DNA from: Brachybacterium sp. EE-P12
GTDB lineage: Bacteria > Actinomycetota > Actinomycetes > Actinomycetales > Dermabacteraceae
Reading direction: 5' to 3'
Assembly (NCBI RefSeq): GCF_003711805.1
Contig: NZ_QXCP01000006.1
Span: 333,047 to 397,046 of the forward strand
Length of the DNA stretch: 64,000 nucleotides
Shown here: in pieces, positions 47,783-56,230 of the stretch
How positions within the stretch are numbered: the stretch's first letter is position 1
Layout of the letters: the number at the start of each line of letters is the position of its first letter
Translations under genes and position numbers: made by a program
Notes under the pieces: generated by a model
The model's input: only the letters and a program-made list of their open reading frames with translations
What the model was told of the DNA's origin: nothing
Databases searched by the model: none

Positions 47783-48691
47783 ATGACACTGCGCGCCCCG
47801 GAGCGCCCGGCCCGTCGGGCACGGCGCCGTCGCGGCTACGCGCTGTTCGCCCTGTTCGCCTTCCCGAATCTGGCCCTGATCGCGGTCTTCGCCTACTGGC
47901 CGATCCTCGCGAACCTCTACCTGAGCCTGACGAGCTGGGACTTCATCTCTCCCGAACCGCTGTACGTGGGGCTGACGAACTACACCTCGATGCTGGCCTC
48001 GCCCTCCTTCCACAAGGTGCTGTGGGTGTCCGTGGTGTGGGTGGTGGTCGTCGTGGGCATCAGCCTCGTGCTCGGGGTGCTGCTGGCCCTGCTGTTCTCC
48101 CGGAAGCTGCCCGGCACCTCCGCCGTCACCGGCATCGTGTTCACCCCCCACGTGGTCTCCGGCGCGGCGATCGCCGTGGTGTGGCTGTTCATCTTCGACC
48201 CGAACTACGGCCTCGCGCGCGTGGTCTTCGAGGCCTTCGGCGCCGACTCCCCGGACTGGACCACCGACGCCGACTGGGCCCTGCCCGCGCTGCTGATCGT
48301 CTCGATCTGGAAGGGCGTCGGCTTCGTCTCGATCGTCTACCTCGCCGGGATCCAGGGGCTGCCCACCGATGTGCTCGAGGCGGCGCGGCTGGACGGTGCG
48401 GGACCGGTGCAGACCTTCCTGCGGGTCATGCTCCCGCTCCTCTCGCCCACCACGTTCTTCCTGGTGATCACGCAGACCATCGGCGCCTTCCAGGCCTTCG
48501 ACATCATCGCGGTGATGACCAGCGGAGGCCCCGCGTCGGCCACCACCACGCTGAGCTGGTTCATCTACGAGCAGGCCTTCCTGCGCTCGAACGTCGGCCT
48601 CTCCGCGGCTGCGGGCACGGTGATGTTCGTGCTGCTGATGCTCATCACCGCGCTGCAGTTCCGGTTCGTGGAGAAGAGGGTGCACTACTGA
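47783..48691 (+). CDS. ABC transporter permease, UgpA-like
   Basis: 302 residues with six hydrophobic segments. The cytoplasmic EAA loop reads LPTDVLEAARLDGAGPVQTF, which touches the ATPase. Together with the second permease and the binding lipoprotein it forms a carbohydrate-uptake-1 importer; no ATPase gene is in the cluster, so a shared MsiK-like ATPase is expected from actinobacterial practice. The neighbouring glpQ gene suggests glycerol-3-phosphate or glycerophosphodiester substrates. ATG 47783 has GAAGGA upstream. Its stop overlaps the ATG of the next permease. Confidence 0.9.
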   Translation: MTLRAPERPARRARRRRGYALFALFAFPNLALIAVFAYWPILANLYLSLTSWDFISPEPLYVGLTNYTSMLASPSFHKVLWVSVVWVVVVVGISLVLGVLLALLFSRKLPGTSAVTGIVFTPHVVSGAAIAVVWLFIFDPNYGLARVVFEAFGADSPDWTTDADWALPALLIVSIWKGVGFVSIVYLAGIQGLPTDVLEAARLDGAGPVQTFLRVMLPLLSPTTFFLVITQTIGAFQAFDIIAVMTSGGPASATTTLSWFIYEQAFLRSNVGLSAAAGTVMFVLLMLITALQFRFVEKRVHY

Positions 48692-49617
48692 TGACGAACC
48701 CCACGACCACCCGGCCCGCGGACCCTCGCGGCCCGCTCGCCGACGATGCCCGGCGGGCGACGCCCTCCCGCCGCTGGGCACGCCGCTCCCACGCCCCCAA
48801 GCGCTCCTGGTGGGGACACCTGCTGCTGATCGCCGTGGGGCTGGTCTTCCTGATCCCGCTGTACATGCTGCTGACCACCTCGTTCAAGACGAACGGCGAG
48901 ATCTACACCTGGCCGATGACGTGGCTGCCCTCCGAGCTCACGTTCGACAACGTGCGCGAGGCCTGGCGGATCGCCCCGTTCGGGGACTTCCTGAAGAACT
49001 CGCTGATCGTCACCGTGGTCGGCGCGACCCTCAAGGTGCTGCTGGCGATCTTCGCGGCCTACGCCTTCGCCTTCCTGCCCTTCCCGGGCAAGAGATGGCT
49101 GTTCGTGATCATGCTCGGCGCGCTCATGGTCCCCGGCCACGTGACGCTGCTGGTCAACTACATCACGATGGGCAACCTCGGCCTGATCAACACCTATGCG
49201 GGCCTGATCCTGCCCGGCGTCGCCTCCGCCTTCGGCACCTTCCTGCTGCGCCAGCACTTCATGTCCCTGCCCGCCGAGGTCTTCGAGGCGGCCGAGGTCG
49301 ACGGCTGCGGACACCTGCGCCGCCTGCTCTCCTTCACCCTGCCGATGTCGATCCCGGCGGTCGCCACAGTCGCGCTGGTCGCGGTGATCGATGAGTGGAA
49401 CAACTTCGTGTGGCCGCTGATCATCACCAACTCCGTCAACATGCGCACCCTGCCGATCGGCCTGATGTACCTCAAGTCCAACGACGGTCTCACCAACTGG
49501 GGCGTGCTGATGTCCGGCACTCTCATCGTCGTGCTGCCGATGCTGCTCGTCTTCCTGTGCGCGCAGCGCTACATCGTCTCCGGCCTCACCGGCGCGGCCG
49601 CCGGCAGCGGACGGTGA
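48691..49617 (+). CDS. ABC transporter permease, UgpE-like
   Basis: 308 residues with six hydrophobic segments. The EAA loop is LPAEVFEAAEVDGCGHLRRL. An N-terminal cytoplasmic stretch of about 45 residues is rich in Arg, Pro and Thr. It pairs with the UgpA-like permease, with one-base stop/start overlap (TGATG). The next gene, the solute-binding lipoprotein, starts 29 bases downstream after a GAGGAGAA site. Confidence 0.92.
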   Translation: MTNPTTTRPADPRGPLADDARRATPSRRWARRSHAPKRSWWGHLLLIAVGLVFLIPLYMLLTTSFKTNGEIYTWPMTWLPSELTFDNVREAWRIAPFGDFLKNSLIVTVVGATLKVLLAIFAAYAFAFLPFPGKRWLFVIMLGALMVPGHVTLLVNYITMGNLGLINTYAGLILPGVASAFGTFLLRQHFMSLPAEVFEAAEVDGCGHLRRLLSFTLPMSIPAVATVALVAVIDEWNNFVWPLIITNSVNMRTLPIGLMYLKSNDGLTNWGVLMSGTLIVVLPMLLVFLCAQRYIVSGLTGAAAGSGR

Positions 49618-49646
49618 GCGCCGTGCATCGACTCTCGAGGAGAACC

Positions 49647-51032
49647 ATGGCCGACGATCGTGCCCGCACCTCTCGTGCGCGTCCCGCCGCAGCCTCCCCG
49701 TCGCGCAGGCAGCTGCTCGGCGCAGGGCTGCTCGCAGCCGGCACGCCGCTGCTCGGCGGATGCTTCGGGCTCGGCGAGACCGAGGGCCTGGTGCTCGAGC
49801 AGCCCGGCGGTCATGTGCCCGCCGAGTTCGAGGACCGACAGCGGGTCGTGATCTGGAGCGCCTACACCGCGCACAACGCCGAGGTGATCGCCGCCAACAT
49901 CGACGCCTTCCACGCCGCGCAGGACGAGATCTATGCCGAGGTGCAGATCTTCGACAGCTACGACGGCGTGGAGTCCAAGCTCTCCGCGAGCCTGCAGGCC
50001 AGGCAGGTGCCGGACATCGTCGTGCTCAGCGACGTGGTGTGGAACCGGTTCTACCTCGCCGAGGCCCTCGAGCCGCTGACGGGTTATTTCGACACCTCCT
50101 TCGACACCGACGCCTTCGACGAGCGGTTCCTCGACGAGGGCACCGTCAAGGACGACATCTGGTGGGTCCCCTTCGGCCGCTCGACGCCGCTGTTCTACTA
50201 CAACCGCGAGATCTTCGAGGCCGTGGGGCTGCCGGACCGGGCCCCGGAGACCTATACCGAGTGGTCCGAGTGGGCGAAGGAGGTCGACGGCCTCGAGTTC
50301 GACGGCAACCGGGTGCGGATGCGGGCATACATCGGCGGGGACGACTGGTACTTCTCCGGGGCGATCCGGGCCTTCGGCGGCGCCTACTCAGATGGACTGG
50401 ACATGACGCTGACCACCGAGGAGTCGATCGCCGCCCTCGAGTACGACCGCAAGTTCATCCACGACGACGGCTACGGCTATCTCGCCGCGGACGCCACGGG
50501 CGACTTCACCTCCGGCGCCTGCGCCACCGTGCTGCAGTCCACCGGCACCCTCTCGGGGATCAAGGAGGCCGCGACCTTCGACTTCGGCTGCGGCTTCCTG
50601 CCGCAGGAGGTCACCACCGGTGTGCCCACGGGCGGCGGCGGGCTGTCGATCATGCGCTACGCCTCCGCCGAGCGGAAACAGGCCGCCTGGGAGGTCATCA
50701 AGTTCCTCTCCAGCGGGCAGGCATCGGTGGACTGGACGCTCGGCAGCGGGTACGTGCCCTGCACGAAGGACGCCGTCGAGTCGGAGGAGATCGCGCAGCG
50801 CTCCGCGGAGGATCCCCGCTACCAGGTCGCCATCGACCAGCTGGCGATCGCGCAGGGGCCCGACATCGCCCGACGCTTCGTCCCCGAGATGATCGTCGAG
50901 GCCAAGAACGCCATCCAGTCCGTCTACTCGGCCGGAGAGGACGCCGAGAAGGTGCTGACCCGGATGGAGAAGGAGCTGGAGCCGGCCGTGGACCGGGTCC
51001 GGGAGAAGTACGAGCAACGAGTGGGAGAGTGA
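49647..51032 (+). CDS. Extracellular solute-binding lipoprotein, family 1
   Basis: 461 residues. The signal has twin-arginine SRRQLLGAG and lipobox LGGC, so Tat export followed by lipidation is likely. The mature part shows the family 1 pattern: VIWSAYTAHNAEVIAANIDAF, PDIVVLSDVVW, and STPLFYYNREIFEAVGLPDRAP with conserved tryptophans. The fold and neighbours resemble UgpB, the glycerol-3-phosphate/glycerophosphocholine binder. No specificity residues can be verified. GAGGAGAA precedes the ATG. Confidence 0.91.
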   Translation: MADDRARTSRARPAAASPSRRQLLGAGLLAAGTPLLGGCFGLGETEGLVLEQPGGHVPAEFEDRQRVVIWSAYTAHNAEVIAANIDAFHAAQDEIYAEVQIFDSYDGVESKLSASLQARQVPDIVVLSDVVWNRFYLAEALEPLTGYFDTSFDTDAFDERFLDEGTVKDDIWWVPFGRSTPLFYYNREIFEAVGLPDRAPETYTEWSEWAKEVDGLEFDGNRVRMRAYIGGDDWYFSGAIRAFGGAYSDGLDMTLTTEESIAALEYDRKFIHDDGYGYLAADATGDFTSGACATVLQSTGTLSGIKEAATFDFGCGFLPQEVTTGVPTGGGGLSIMRYASAERKQAAWEVIKFLSSGQASVDWTLGSGYVPCTKDAVESEEIAQRSAEDPRYQVAIDQLAIAQGPDIARRFVPEMIVEAKNAIQSVYSAGEDAEKVLTRMEKELEPAVDRVREKYEQRVGE

Positions 51033-51038
51033 CGCGCA

Positions 51039-51788
51039 GTGAACGGGACGACAGGGACGCCGCTGATCGTGGGGCATCGGGGAGCGATGGCCCACGCGCC
51101 CGAGAACAGCCTCGAGGGCTACGCGCTGGCCGAGAGGATCGGGGTCGACGAGATCGAGCTCGACGTGCGCCTGAGCGCCGACGAGCAGCTGTTCCTGCTG
51201 CACGATGCGACGCTGGACCGCACCGCCGGGGATGACTCGGCGCGCTCCCGCGGACCCGCCGGGGAGCTGACGCTCGCCCAGCTGCAGCAGGTCGTGCTCG
51301 ACTCCGGCCGTGGCGTCGTGACGCTCCAGGAGATGTACGAGGCGACCAGCACCTTCATCCAGCTCGAGATCAAGGCCCCGGAGACGGTGCCGTACCTTGC
51401 CGCGTACTTTGCCGAGCACCCCGAGCACGCCGCGCGCACGATGCTCACGAGCTTCAAGGAGGACGCGCTGCATGAGGCCGCCGAGAAGATCCCCGGTGTG
51501 CCCCGTGGCGTGATCCGCAAGGACATGGCCCGCGCCGAGACGTTCGAGGGCGGCTGGCAGGGGCTCGTCGAGCACACCTCGGCCCAGCGGCTGTGCCTGG
51601 GCCTGTCCGGTCTCACCGAGGAGCACGTGCGGGCGATCAGGGGACGCGGGCTCGAGCTGCACCTCTGGCCCGTGCGGACGCTCGAGGACATGCGCGAGGC
51701 GATGCGCCACGGCGCCGACGGCATCACGGCCGACGACCCTGCCGAGGCGATCAGGTGGCGGCGAGAGGTGCGGGAGGGCGATGGCTGA
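51039..51788 (+). CDS. glpQ: Glycerophosphodiester phosphodiesterase
   Basis: 249 residues from GTG 51039. GHRGAMAHAPENSLEGYALAE begins the barrel (catalytic histidine and Asn), then DEIELDVRLSADEQLFLLHDATLDRT supplies the metal-binding Glu-Asp and second histidine, and ITADDPAEA ends the fold. It hydrolyses glycerophosphodiesters to glycerol-3-phosphate and an alcohol. No signal peptide is present, so it acts in the cytoplasm on imported substrate, like UgpQ. The stop overlaps the ATG of the SorC gene by 8 bases. Confidence 0.93.
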   Translation: MNGTTGTPLIVGHRGAMAHAPENSLEGYALAERIGVDEIELDVRLSADEQLFLLHDATLDRTAGDDSARSRGPAGELTLAQLQQVVLDSGRGVVTLQEMYEATSTFIQLEIKAPETVPYLAAYFAEHPEHAARTMLTSFKEDALHEAAEKIPGVPRGVIRKDMARAETFEGGWQGLVEHTSAQRLCLGLSGLTEEHVRAIRGRGLELHLWPVRTLEDMREAMRHGADGITADDPAEAIRWRREVREGDG

Positions 51789-52743
51789 GCGAGGCCGCGC
51801 CCTGCGGTCCGGGGCACAGCTGCCCCTGGACCAGCAGATCCTGCACGTCCACGTCGCCATGCAGAACCTCGCCCACGGCCGCCCGCTCAACGAGATCGCC
51901 GAGGAGATCGGCAGGTCCCGGTTCGCCACCGCCCGCATGGTCCGGCGCGCCCGCGAGCTGGGCCTCATCGAGGTGCGGCCGACGATGCCGGTGCCGATCG
52001 ACGCGGACCTCTCCGCGCGCATCGCCCGGCAGTTCGGCCTCCGCTCCGCGCTCGTGGTCGCGACCCGCTCCACGGACGACGCGGAGGTGCGCGAGGCGCT
52101 CGCCTCGGTCACCGCGCGCTACCTCAGCGAGACGGTGGAGGAGGACGACGTGCTCGGCGTCGCGCCCGGCCGCACCCTCGCCCGCGCCTCCCGCGAGATC
52201 GACCAGCTGCCCAGCGCCGATGTGGTCCAGCTGACCGGCATCGGCTGGCCGCGGCTCGAGGAGGGCGCCGAGGTGGTCTCCGCCATCGGTCGTGCCGCCG
52301 GCGGCGCGACCTTCCCGCTGTACGTGCCGATCCTCATCGACCCCGAGGCCGCGCCGATCCTGCACCACCCCGCGATCACGGGGACGATGCGGAGGTTCCG
52401 CCACGTCCGGAAGGCGTTCCTCACCATCGGGGGCTGGCCGCGCTCCTCACTGCTCGCCCAGATCCTCGGCGAGAACGGGGAGCGCGCCGGCTTCGAGGAG
52501 CGAGGCGTCGTCGCGGAGATCGGCACCACGCTGCTGGACATCCAGGGGCGCACCGTCAGCGGGCTCGAAGGGCGCTTCATCGGCATCTCCGAGGAGGAGC
52601 TGCGCGCCGTGCCGCTGCGGGTCGCGATCGGAGGAGGGGAGTGGAAGCAGCAGGCGGTCCTCGCGACCCTGCGATCGGGACTGGTGAACGTGCTCATCAC
52701 CGACGTCCGCACCGCGGAGCTGGCACTCGCGGCGGAGAGATGA
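51781..52743 (+). CDS. SorC-family sugar-binding transcriptional regulator
   Basis: 320 residues. An N-terminal HTH (PLNEIAEEIGRSRFATARMV, RRARELGLIEV) is joined to a sugar-phosphate-binding domain with GVAPGRTLA, QLTGIGWPR, GEIGTTLLD-like VVAEIGTTLLDIQG and VAIGGGEWK. SorC regulators release DNA when bound to a phosphorylated sugar, here perhaps glycerol-3-phosphate or a sugar phosphate from the operon. The operator-like TGCACATATGAGCA lies before the first permease. It ends the core chromosome part; the tRNA fragment follows 15 bases later. Confidence 0.9.
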   Translation: MAERGRALRSGAQLPLDQQILHVHVAMQNLAHGRPLNEIAEEIGRSRFATARMVRRARELGLIEVRPTMPVPIDADLSARIARQFGLRSALVVATRSTDDAEVREALASVTARYLSETVEEDDVLGVAPGRTLARASREIDQLPSADVVQLTGIGWPRLEEGAEVVSAIGRAAGGATFPLYVPILIDPEAAPILHHPAITGTMRRFRHVRKAFLTIGGWPRSSLLAQILGENGERAGFEERGVVAEIGTTLLDIQGRTVSGLEGRFIGISEEELRAVPLRVAIGGGEWKQQAVLATLRSGLVNVLITDVRTAELALAAER

Positions 52744-52758
52744 GCGCCGGCGCTCTCC

Positions 52759-52798
52759 GGTGGCCCAGGCGGGGCTTGAACCCGCGACCGACGGATTA
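52759..52798 (-). tRNA. 3' half of a tRNA gene, probable island attachment site
   Basis: On the minus strand this reads TAATCCGTCGGTC, then the T arm GCGGG-TTCAAGC-CCCGC, then acceptor strand CTGGGCC, discriminator A and CC. There is no matching 5' half with D arm in the next 100 bases. Half-tRNAs of this kind mark where an integrated element displaced the 3' end of a tRNA gene. The intact copy should lie at the other end of the island, outside the window. AATCCGT would fit a tRNA-Arg(CCU)-like anticodon stem, but identity is uncertain. CCA is not fully encoded. Confidence 0.7.
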
Positions 52799-53186
52799 CC
52801 GAGCCAGTCTCTACGAAGTTCCAGGGAGTGAGCCTGCGCAGGCGCTATGACCTGGGGTGTAGTCGTCAGGTGGCCTCACCTACCATCATGAAGGTTCATC
52901 GGTTTTCACGGTGCTTCCCACTAAAACTCATACTTAACTCGTACCTTGGTGTAGAGCGGCTCTACTACAGGTAACTCGCCGGGCACCGTCAGGACGAAGC
53001 GGTCGCCGGGCACTGCAGGGTGGCGGCGCGTCAGGTGTGATGCCTCGTGACCTCTCGTGAGTGTGCGGTCCTCACCAGGTGAAACGAGTACCTGCCGTTG
53101 CCATCGCGACATGTTCCGTGATCCCCCGCCCACTTACGTGAGCACAAGGGGTCGATACGCGGCTCCGTCTAACACGGGAGGCCGCC
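52799..53186. other. Gap between tRNA fragment and excisionase-like gene
   Basis: 388 bases of lower GC than the left flank. A minus-strand frame of 70 codons (52921-53133, MGGGSRNMSRW start, ending KVRVKYEF) has no ribosome site and no family I recognise, and I do not call it a gene. No integrase is visible. A short stretch of repeated TGAGCCTGCGCAGGC-like sequence at 52829-52843 includes the palindrome GCCTGCGCAGGC. Confidence 0.4.
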
Positions 53187-53405
53187 ATGGCTCGGAAGGC
53201 GCAGGCACCGGACATCGTCAGGATGGACGAGCTGCTCACCGCACAGGAGGTCGGCGAGGCCCTCGGTCTGTCCACCGGGACCCTCGCGAACTGGCGCAGT
53301 CTCGACATGGGTCCCGGCTTCGTCAAGGTCGGAGGCCGAGTCCGCTATCGCGTCTCGAGCGTGAACGACTGGGTTGCGGAGCAGGAGCGGAAGGTGGCCG
53401 GCTGA
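53187..53405 (+). CDS. Excisionase/AlpA-like helix-turn-helix protein
   Basis: 72 residues with GGGAGG upstream. LLTAQEVGEALGLSTGTLAN, then WRSLDMGPGFVKVGGRVRYR, is the HTH_17 (MerR-like, DNA-bending) pattern of excisionases and AlpA-type activators. Such proteins steer integrase direction in mobile elements. Placement 390 bases inside the tRNA fragment is what is expected for an integrated island, though no integrase is seen in the window. It could instead be a general phage-type regulator. Confidence 0.75.
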   Translation: MARKAQAPDIVRMDELLTAQEVGEALGLSTGTLANWRSLDMGPGFVKVGGRVRYRVSSVNDWVAEQERKVAG

Positions 53406-53438
53406 CGCGGGGCCGGCCGGCTCATGCTCGCGCCTAGA

Positions 53439-53912
53439 TGTTGCGGGTCATGACGTTGTAGTCACGGAGCGGGGATGAAGGAACGGGTCCCTGACCGGCA
53501 CGATGGGTGGTGCTGAAGCCGTCCATCTGCTGGAAGAGACCCGTTCCATGACTCACCGTAATTCCCCGCTGACCCCTGCCGGAAGACTCCGCCTGGTCAA
53601 ACGTGTCGAAGATGATGGCCGACCCGTCGCCCACGTCGCTGCCGAAGCCGGCGTCGCCCGCTCGACTCTGACGAAGTGGGTCCACCGCTACCGCGCCGAC
53701 GGTGCCGAAGCCTTGGAAGACCGCACCAGCGCCCCAGCACGGAGACCCTCGCGGCCACCGATCGAGGTCCTCGAACTCATCGACGCTTGGCGGCGAGAGC
53801 ACAAATGGTCGGCCCGCCGCATCGCCCTCGAGCTCGCCTCCCACGGCCACCACTACTGCGTCCGGACCATCGGGCGCTGGCTGGAACGACTCGGGATCTC
53901 CCGCCGCCAGAC
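53439..53912 (+). pseudogene. IS481-family transposase, N-terminal remnant
   Basis: ATG 53548 opens a frame with SPLTPAGRLRLVKRVEDDGR, the HTH VAHVAAEAGVARSTLTKWVH, RYRADG and WSARRIALELASHGHHY, typical of IS481/leucine-zipper-HTH transposases. After RLGISRR near 53912 the family pattern stops and the DDE catalytic domain is missing. TGTTGCGGGTCATGACG at 53439 is a candidate terminal inverted repeat. The remnant runs into another transposase fragment of opposite orientation, so recombination between two copies has removed both catalytic halves. Confidence 0.78.
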
Positions 53913-54143
53913 CTCGATCTGTTGGATGACACAGGCGGCTGTCGCGGTACTGCTGTGGTGGGGCGTCGAAGCACGGTCTTGGAGCCCGGCTTCGCCATGG
54001 CGTCTCCACCGGTTGACCCACTTCGAAGCGCACGCGCGTGAGATGCCCATCTCGGCAGCTACGTGCGCGATCGGCCGGGTCAGGCACCGATTCACGAGCC
54101 GGCGTCGACCTTCAAGGCTCAACGGAGCATTAGCGTGCGTCAC
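53905..54143 (-). pseudogene. Second IS481-family transposase remnant, opposite strand
   Basis: From GTG 54143 the minus strand reads VTHANAPLSLEGRRRLVNRC, then HVAAEMGISRACASKWVNRW and RRHGEAGLQDR, again the IS481 N-terminal HTH, from a different relative than the plus-strand copy. It ends at VWRRE around 53915, where the other copy begins in the opposite sense; CCGCCGCC at the join is shared by both. Its start codon overlaps the stop of the MFS gene, so the element's left end is gone too. Confidence 0.75.
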
Positions 54144-55325
54144 TTGGCAGCCTCCACATTCCGTACCCGCGGGGCGATCATGCGCAGCGTGGGCAGCATC
54201 ACGAGGAGTGCGAGAGCAGTCAGCGCGGTCGCTGCCCACACGGGACCAAGGTTGCTCGAGCTCTCGAGCGCTACCGCTCCGAGCGCCGGACCAGCAGCGG
54301 CCCCGATGTTGAGAGCGGCAGTCGCGTAGGAACCACCCATGGTGGGCGCTTCCGATGCTGCGTAGAGCACTCGAGCGATCATGGTGCTTCCCACAGCGAA
54401 TGCCAGCATTCCCAGCAGGAACACCAGGACGAGCAGCGGCACGGAGTGCCCAGCAAGCACCGCGAGCAACAGCCACCCAACTAACAGGAGCGGCGCGGCC
54501 ACAACGAGGAGCGTTCGCGGGTGCTGGTCAGACAGTCGCCCGGCAATGCTGACTCCCATGAAGGACCCGATGCCGAACAACACCAGAGCCACCGGTACCC
54601 ACACCTGGCCCAGACCCGCTGTCCCGGTCACGACCGGCGCGAGGAACGTAAACGCGGCGAAAGTCCCCGCCATTGACCAGCGCAGCGAGCAGCATCGCCG
54701 TGAAAAGGCGGGGCACGCGGAGCTGCGCCAACTCGAAGGCGAGAGACAGGCCATCGTTGGCTTCGTCCTGCGTGTCTCTCGGCTGTGGACGGATCCCGGT
54801 GAGGATGCCGATTGCAGCAGGAACGCACAGGAAGGCTACCGCCCAGAACGTGGCCCGCCATCCCAGCGCCGTGCCAAGTAGAGCCCCCGCGGGAACACCG
54901 GCGACCATGGCGATCGTGGTGCCCGAGAGGAGGATGGCAAGAGCGCGGCCCTTCCGGCTGGGGGCCACGAGGCGGGTCGCGGTGCTGAGTGCAACGGCCA
55001 GGAACCCGGCGTTAGCAACCGCAGCAACCACACGAGTTGCGAACAGCACGGAGAAGGTCTCGGCAGTGGCGGCGACGACGTGACAGGCAGCGAAGATGAC
55101 CACGCACCCGAGCAAGGTGGTCCGGGCGGGCCACCGACGGGTGAGAGCTGCCATGGCGGGCGCACCGAGAATCATCCCGACCGCAAAGGCAGAGGTGAGT
55201 AACCCAGCTGTGCCGACAGAGACACCGACACTGGCGGCGATGTCTGGCACGAGGCCAGCAAGCATGAACTCAGATGTGCCCATGGCAAAGACAGCCAGGG
55301 CAAGCAGGTAGAGGGCGAAGGGCAT
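54140..55325 (-). pseudogene. Chloramphenicol exporter-like MFS gene with one-base frameshift
   Basis: Start ATG 55325 gives MPFALYLLALAVFAMGTSEF, then AGLLTSAFAVGMILGAPAMA, as in the Cmx/CmlR chloramphenicol MFS family (12 membrane segments). After AALVNGG the frame is lost; a second frame continues as TFAAFTFLAPVVTGTAGLGQ and runs to the stop at 54140. Removing one G from the GGGG run at 54665-54668 restores a single protein of about 395 residues. This may be a real inactivating insertion or a sequencing error. If repaired, the protein would export chloramphenicol or a related drug. A leader ORF and hairpin precede it. Confidence 0.85.
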
Positions 55326-55433
55326 GGAGGGCTCCGAGGAACGAGAACGAAAAGAGGGAAACGTCTCGTCACCACGGCCAGCGCCCAGGGAGCTGCCCAA
55401 GAGCCCGCTCAGCGCACAGGCGCAGGCGGCGGG

Positions 55434-55508
55434 TTAAGGACTCAGGAGGTCTGGGGGGCTGACGGTGTGACCGAAAGCCCCCTGAGTGTCTGATTCAGGG
55501 CACGCCAT
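55434..55508 (-). CDS. 24-residue leader ORF before the MFS gene
   Basis: ATG 55508 begins MACPESDTQGAFGHTVSPPD and stops at TAA 55434, 108 bases before the MFS start. GAGGAGC gives a strong, very close ribosome site, and TAGGGT just upstream could be a -10 box. A hairpin (55441-55486) is fully inside this reading frame. Chloramphenicol-type exporter genes are known to have short leader ORFs on which a drug-stalled ribosome changes mRNA folding; that role is inferred here. Confidence 0.5.
   Translation of the reverse strand: MACPESDTQGAFGHTVSPPDLLSP
55441..55486 (-). promoter_or_regulatory. Attenuator-like stem-loop in the MFS leader
   Basis: Nested pairings: CTCAG/CTGAG at the ends (55441-55445 with 55482-55486), GGGGCT/AGCCCC inside, and CGGT/ACCG around GTG at the tip. 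The structure overlaps the leader ORF, so a translating ribosome would open it. It lies about 115 bases before the MFS ATG. Confidence 0.55.
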
Positions 55509-55677
55509 GCTCCTCACCCTACCGACGCTCCCTCAACACTGCACATCCTTTGCGCGCGCCGCGGCATCGTCATCAACGTCCTGCCCCGCAACAACTAGTA
55601 GCCGACCCCAGGGTCTGCGTCGGTCGAGCGGGCCCTGTGGCGATGGCGCACCCGTCCGCGAAGCCGCTCGCTCGAAG

Positions 55678-55998
55678 TCACGACCCGGCAGGATCAGGGA
55701 GCACCGGACGCATGAACGTGCGCTCATAACGGAGCACGCAGCCGCTGTCGTCTCTGATTCTATCGGCAGCGATGAAGTCGGGGTCGACGCCGAATCGTGC
55801 ACGGTACGCCTCATAGGTTGCGAACGAGTCGAACGAGAACAGTGCCATCGCTCGATCGCTGGCGCCCTCGCTTGGCAGGAAGTATCCGTGATGCATTCCG
55901 TCATGCTTGTTGACCAGTGCCATCCACGCGCGTCCGAACCGCTCGAACTCGGCGGCCTTCGCGGGGTCGATCGTGTATTCCACGACGCAAGTGATCAT
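55678..55998 (-). CDS. NIPSNAP-like small protein
   Basis: 106 residues. MITCVVEYTIDPAKAAEFERF, FGRAWMALVNKHDGMHHGYF and DRAMALFSFDSFATYEAYRA match the NIPSNAP dimeric ferredoxin-like fold found across bacteria. No enzymatic role is proven. It stands between the MFS gene and the first copy of the structured repeat and is transcribed on the minus strand. Nearby genes give no clue to its job. Confidence 0.78.
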   Translation of the reverse strand: MITCVVEYTIDPAKAAEFERFGRAWMALVNKHDGMHHGYFLPSEGASDRAMALFSFDSFATYEAYRARFGVDPDFIAADRIRDDSGCVLRYERTFMRPVLPDPAGS

Positions 55999-56086
55999 GA
56001 CGCCACACTAGAACACGTGCGCCCGGTGGGATGGGACTGCCGAGGCTCCCAGTGGTCTCGCTGACCACACGTATGGCATCCCGAAT

Positions 56087-56211
56087 GGGTATACCCCACG
56101 GCGCAGATCTGTCACGGAACTGCCGTTTTGGACCCTGTGTGACGGGGGAGCCTACGGCGGCGTAGCTGTCACGCAGGGTGGCCCTTAACGGGACAGGACT
56201 GTCCAGTTGAG
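56087..56211 (-). repeat. Structured island repeat, copy A
   Basis: A 125-base noncoding unit 19 bases after the first cis-prenyltransferase stop. Parts, in plus-strand order: palindrome GGGTATACCC (56087-56096); hairpin 56133-56143 with 56168-56178 (11 pairs, one G-T) enclosing a stem CTACG/CGTAG (56152-56156, 56161-56165); terminal palindrome 56184-56196 with 56199-56211 around GGACAG/CTGTCC. Copies B and C keep the same order and spacing. Confidence 0.85.
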
Positions 56212-56230
56212 GTCGCTTACCGCGGGTGCG

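Noticed and set aside
52921..53133. 70-codon minus-strand frame between the tRNA fragment and the excisionase gene
   Set aside because: No ribosome site, promoter or family motif; kept only as a note in the gap entry.
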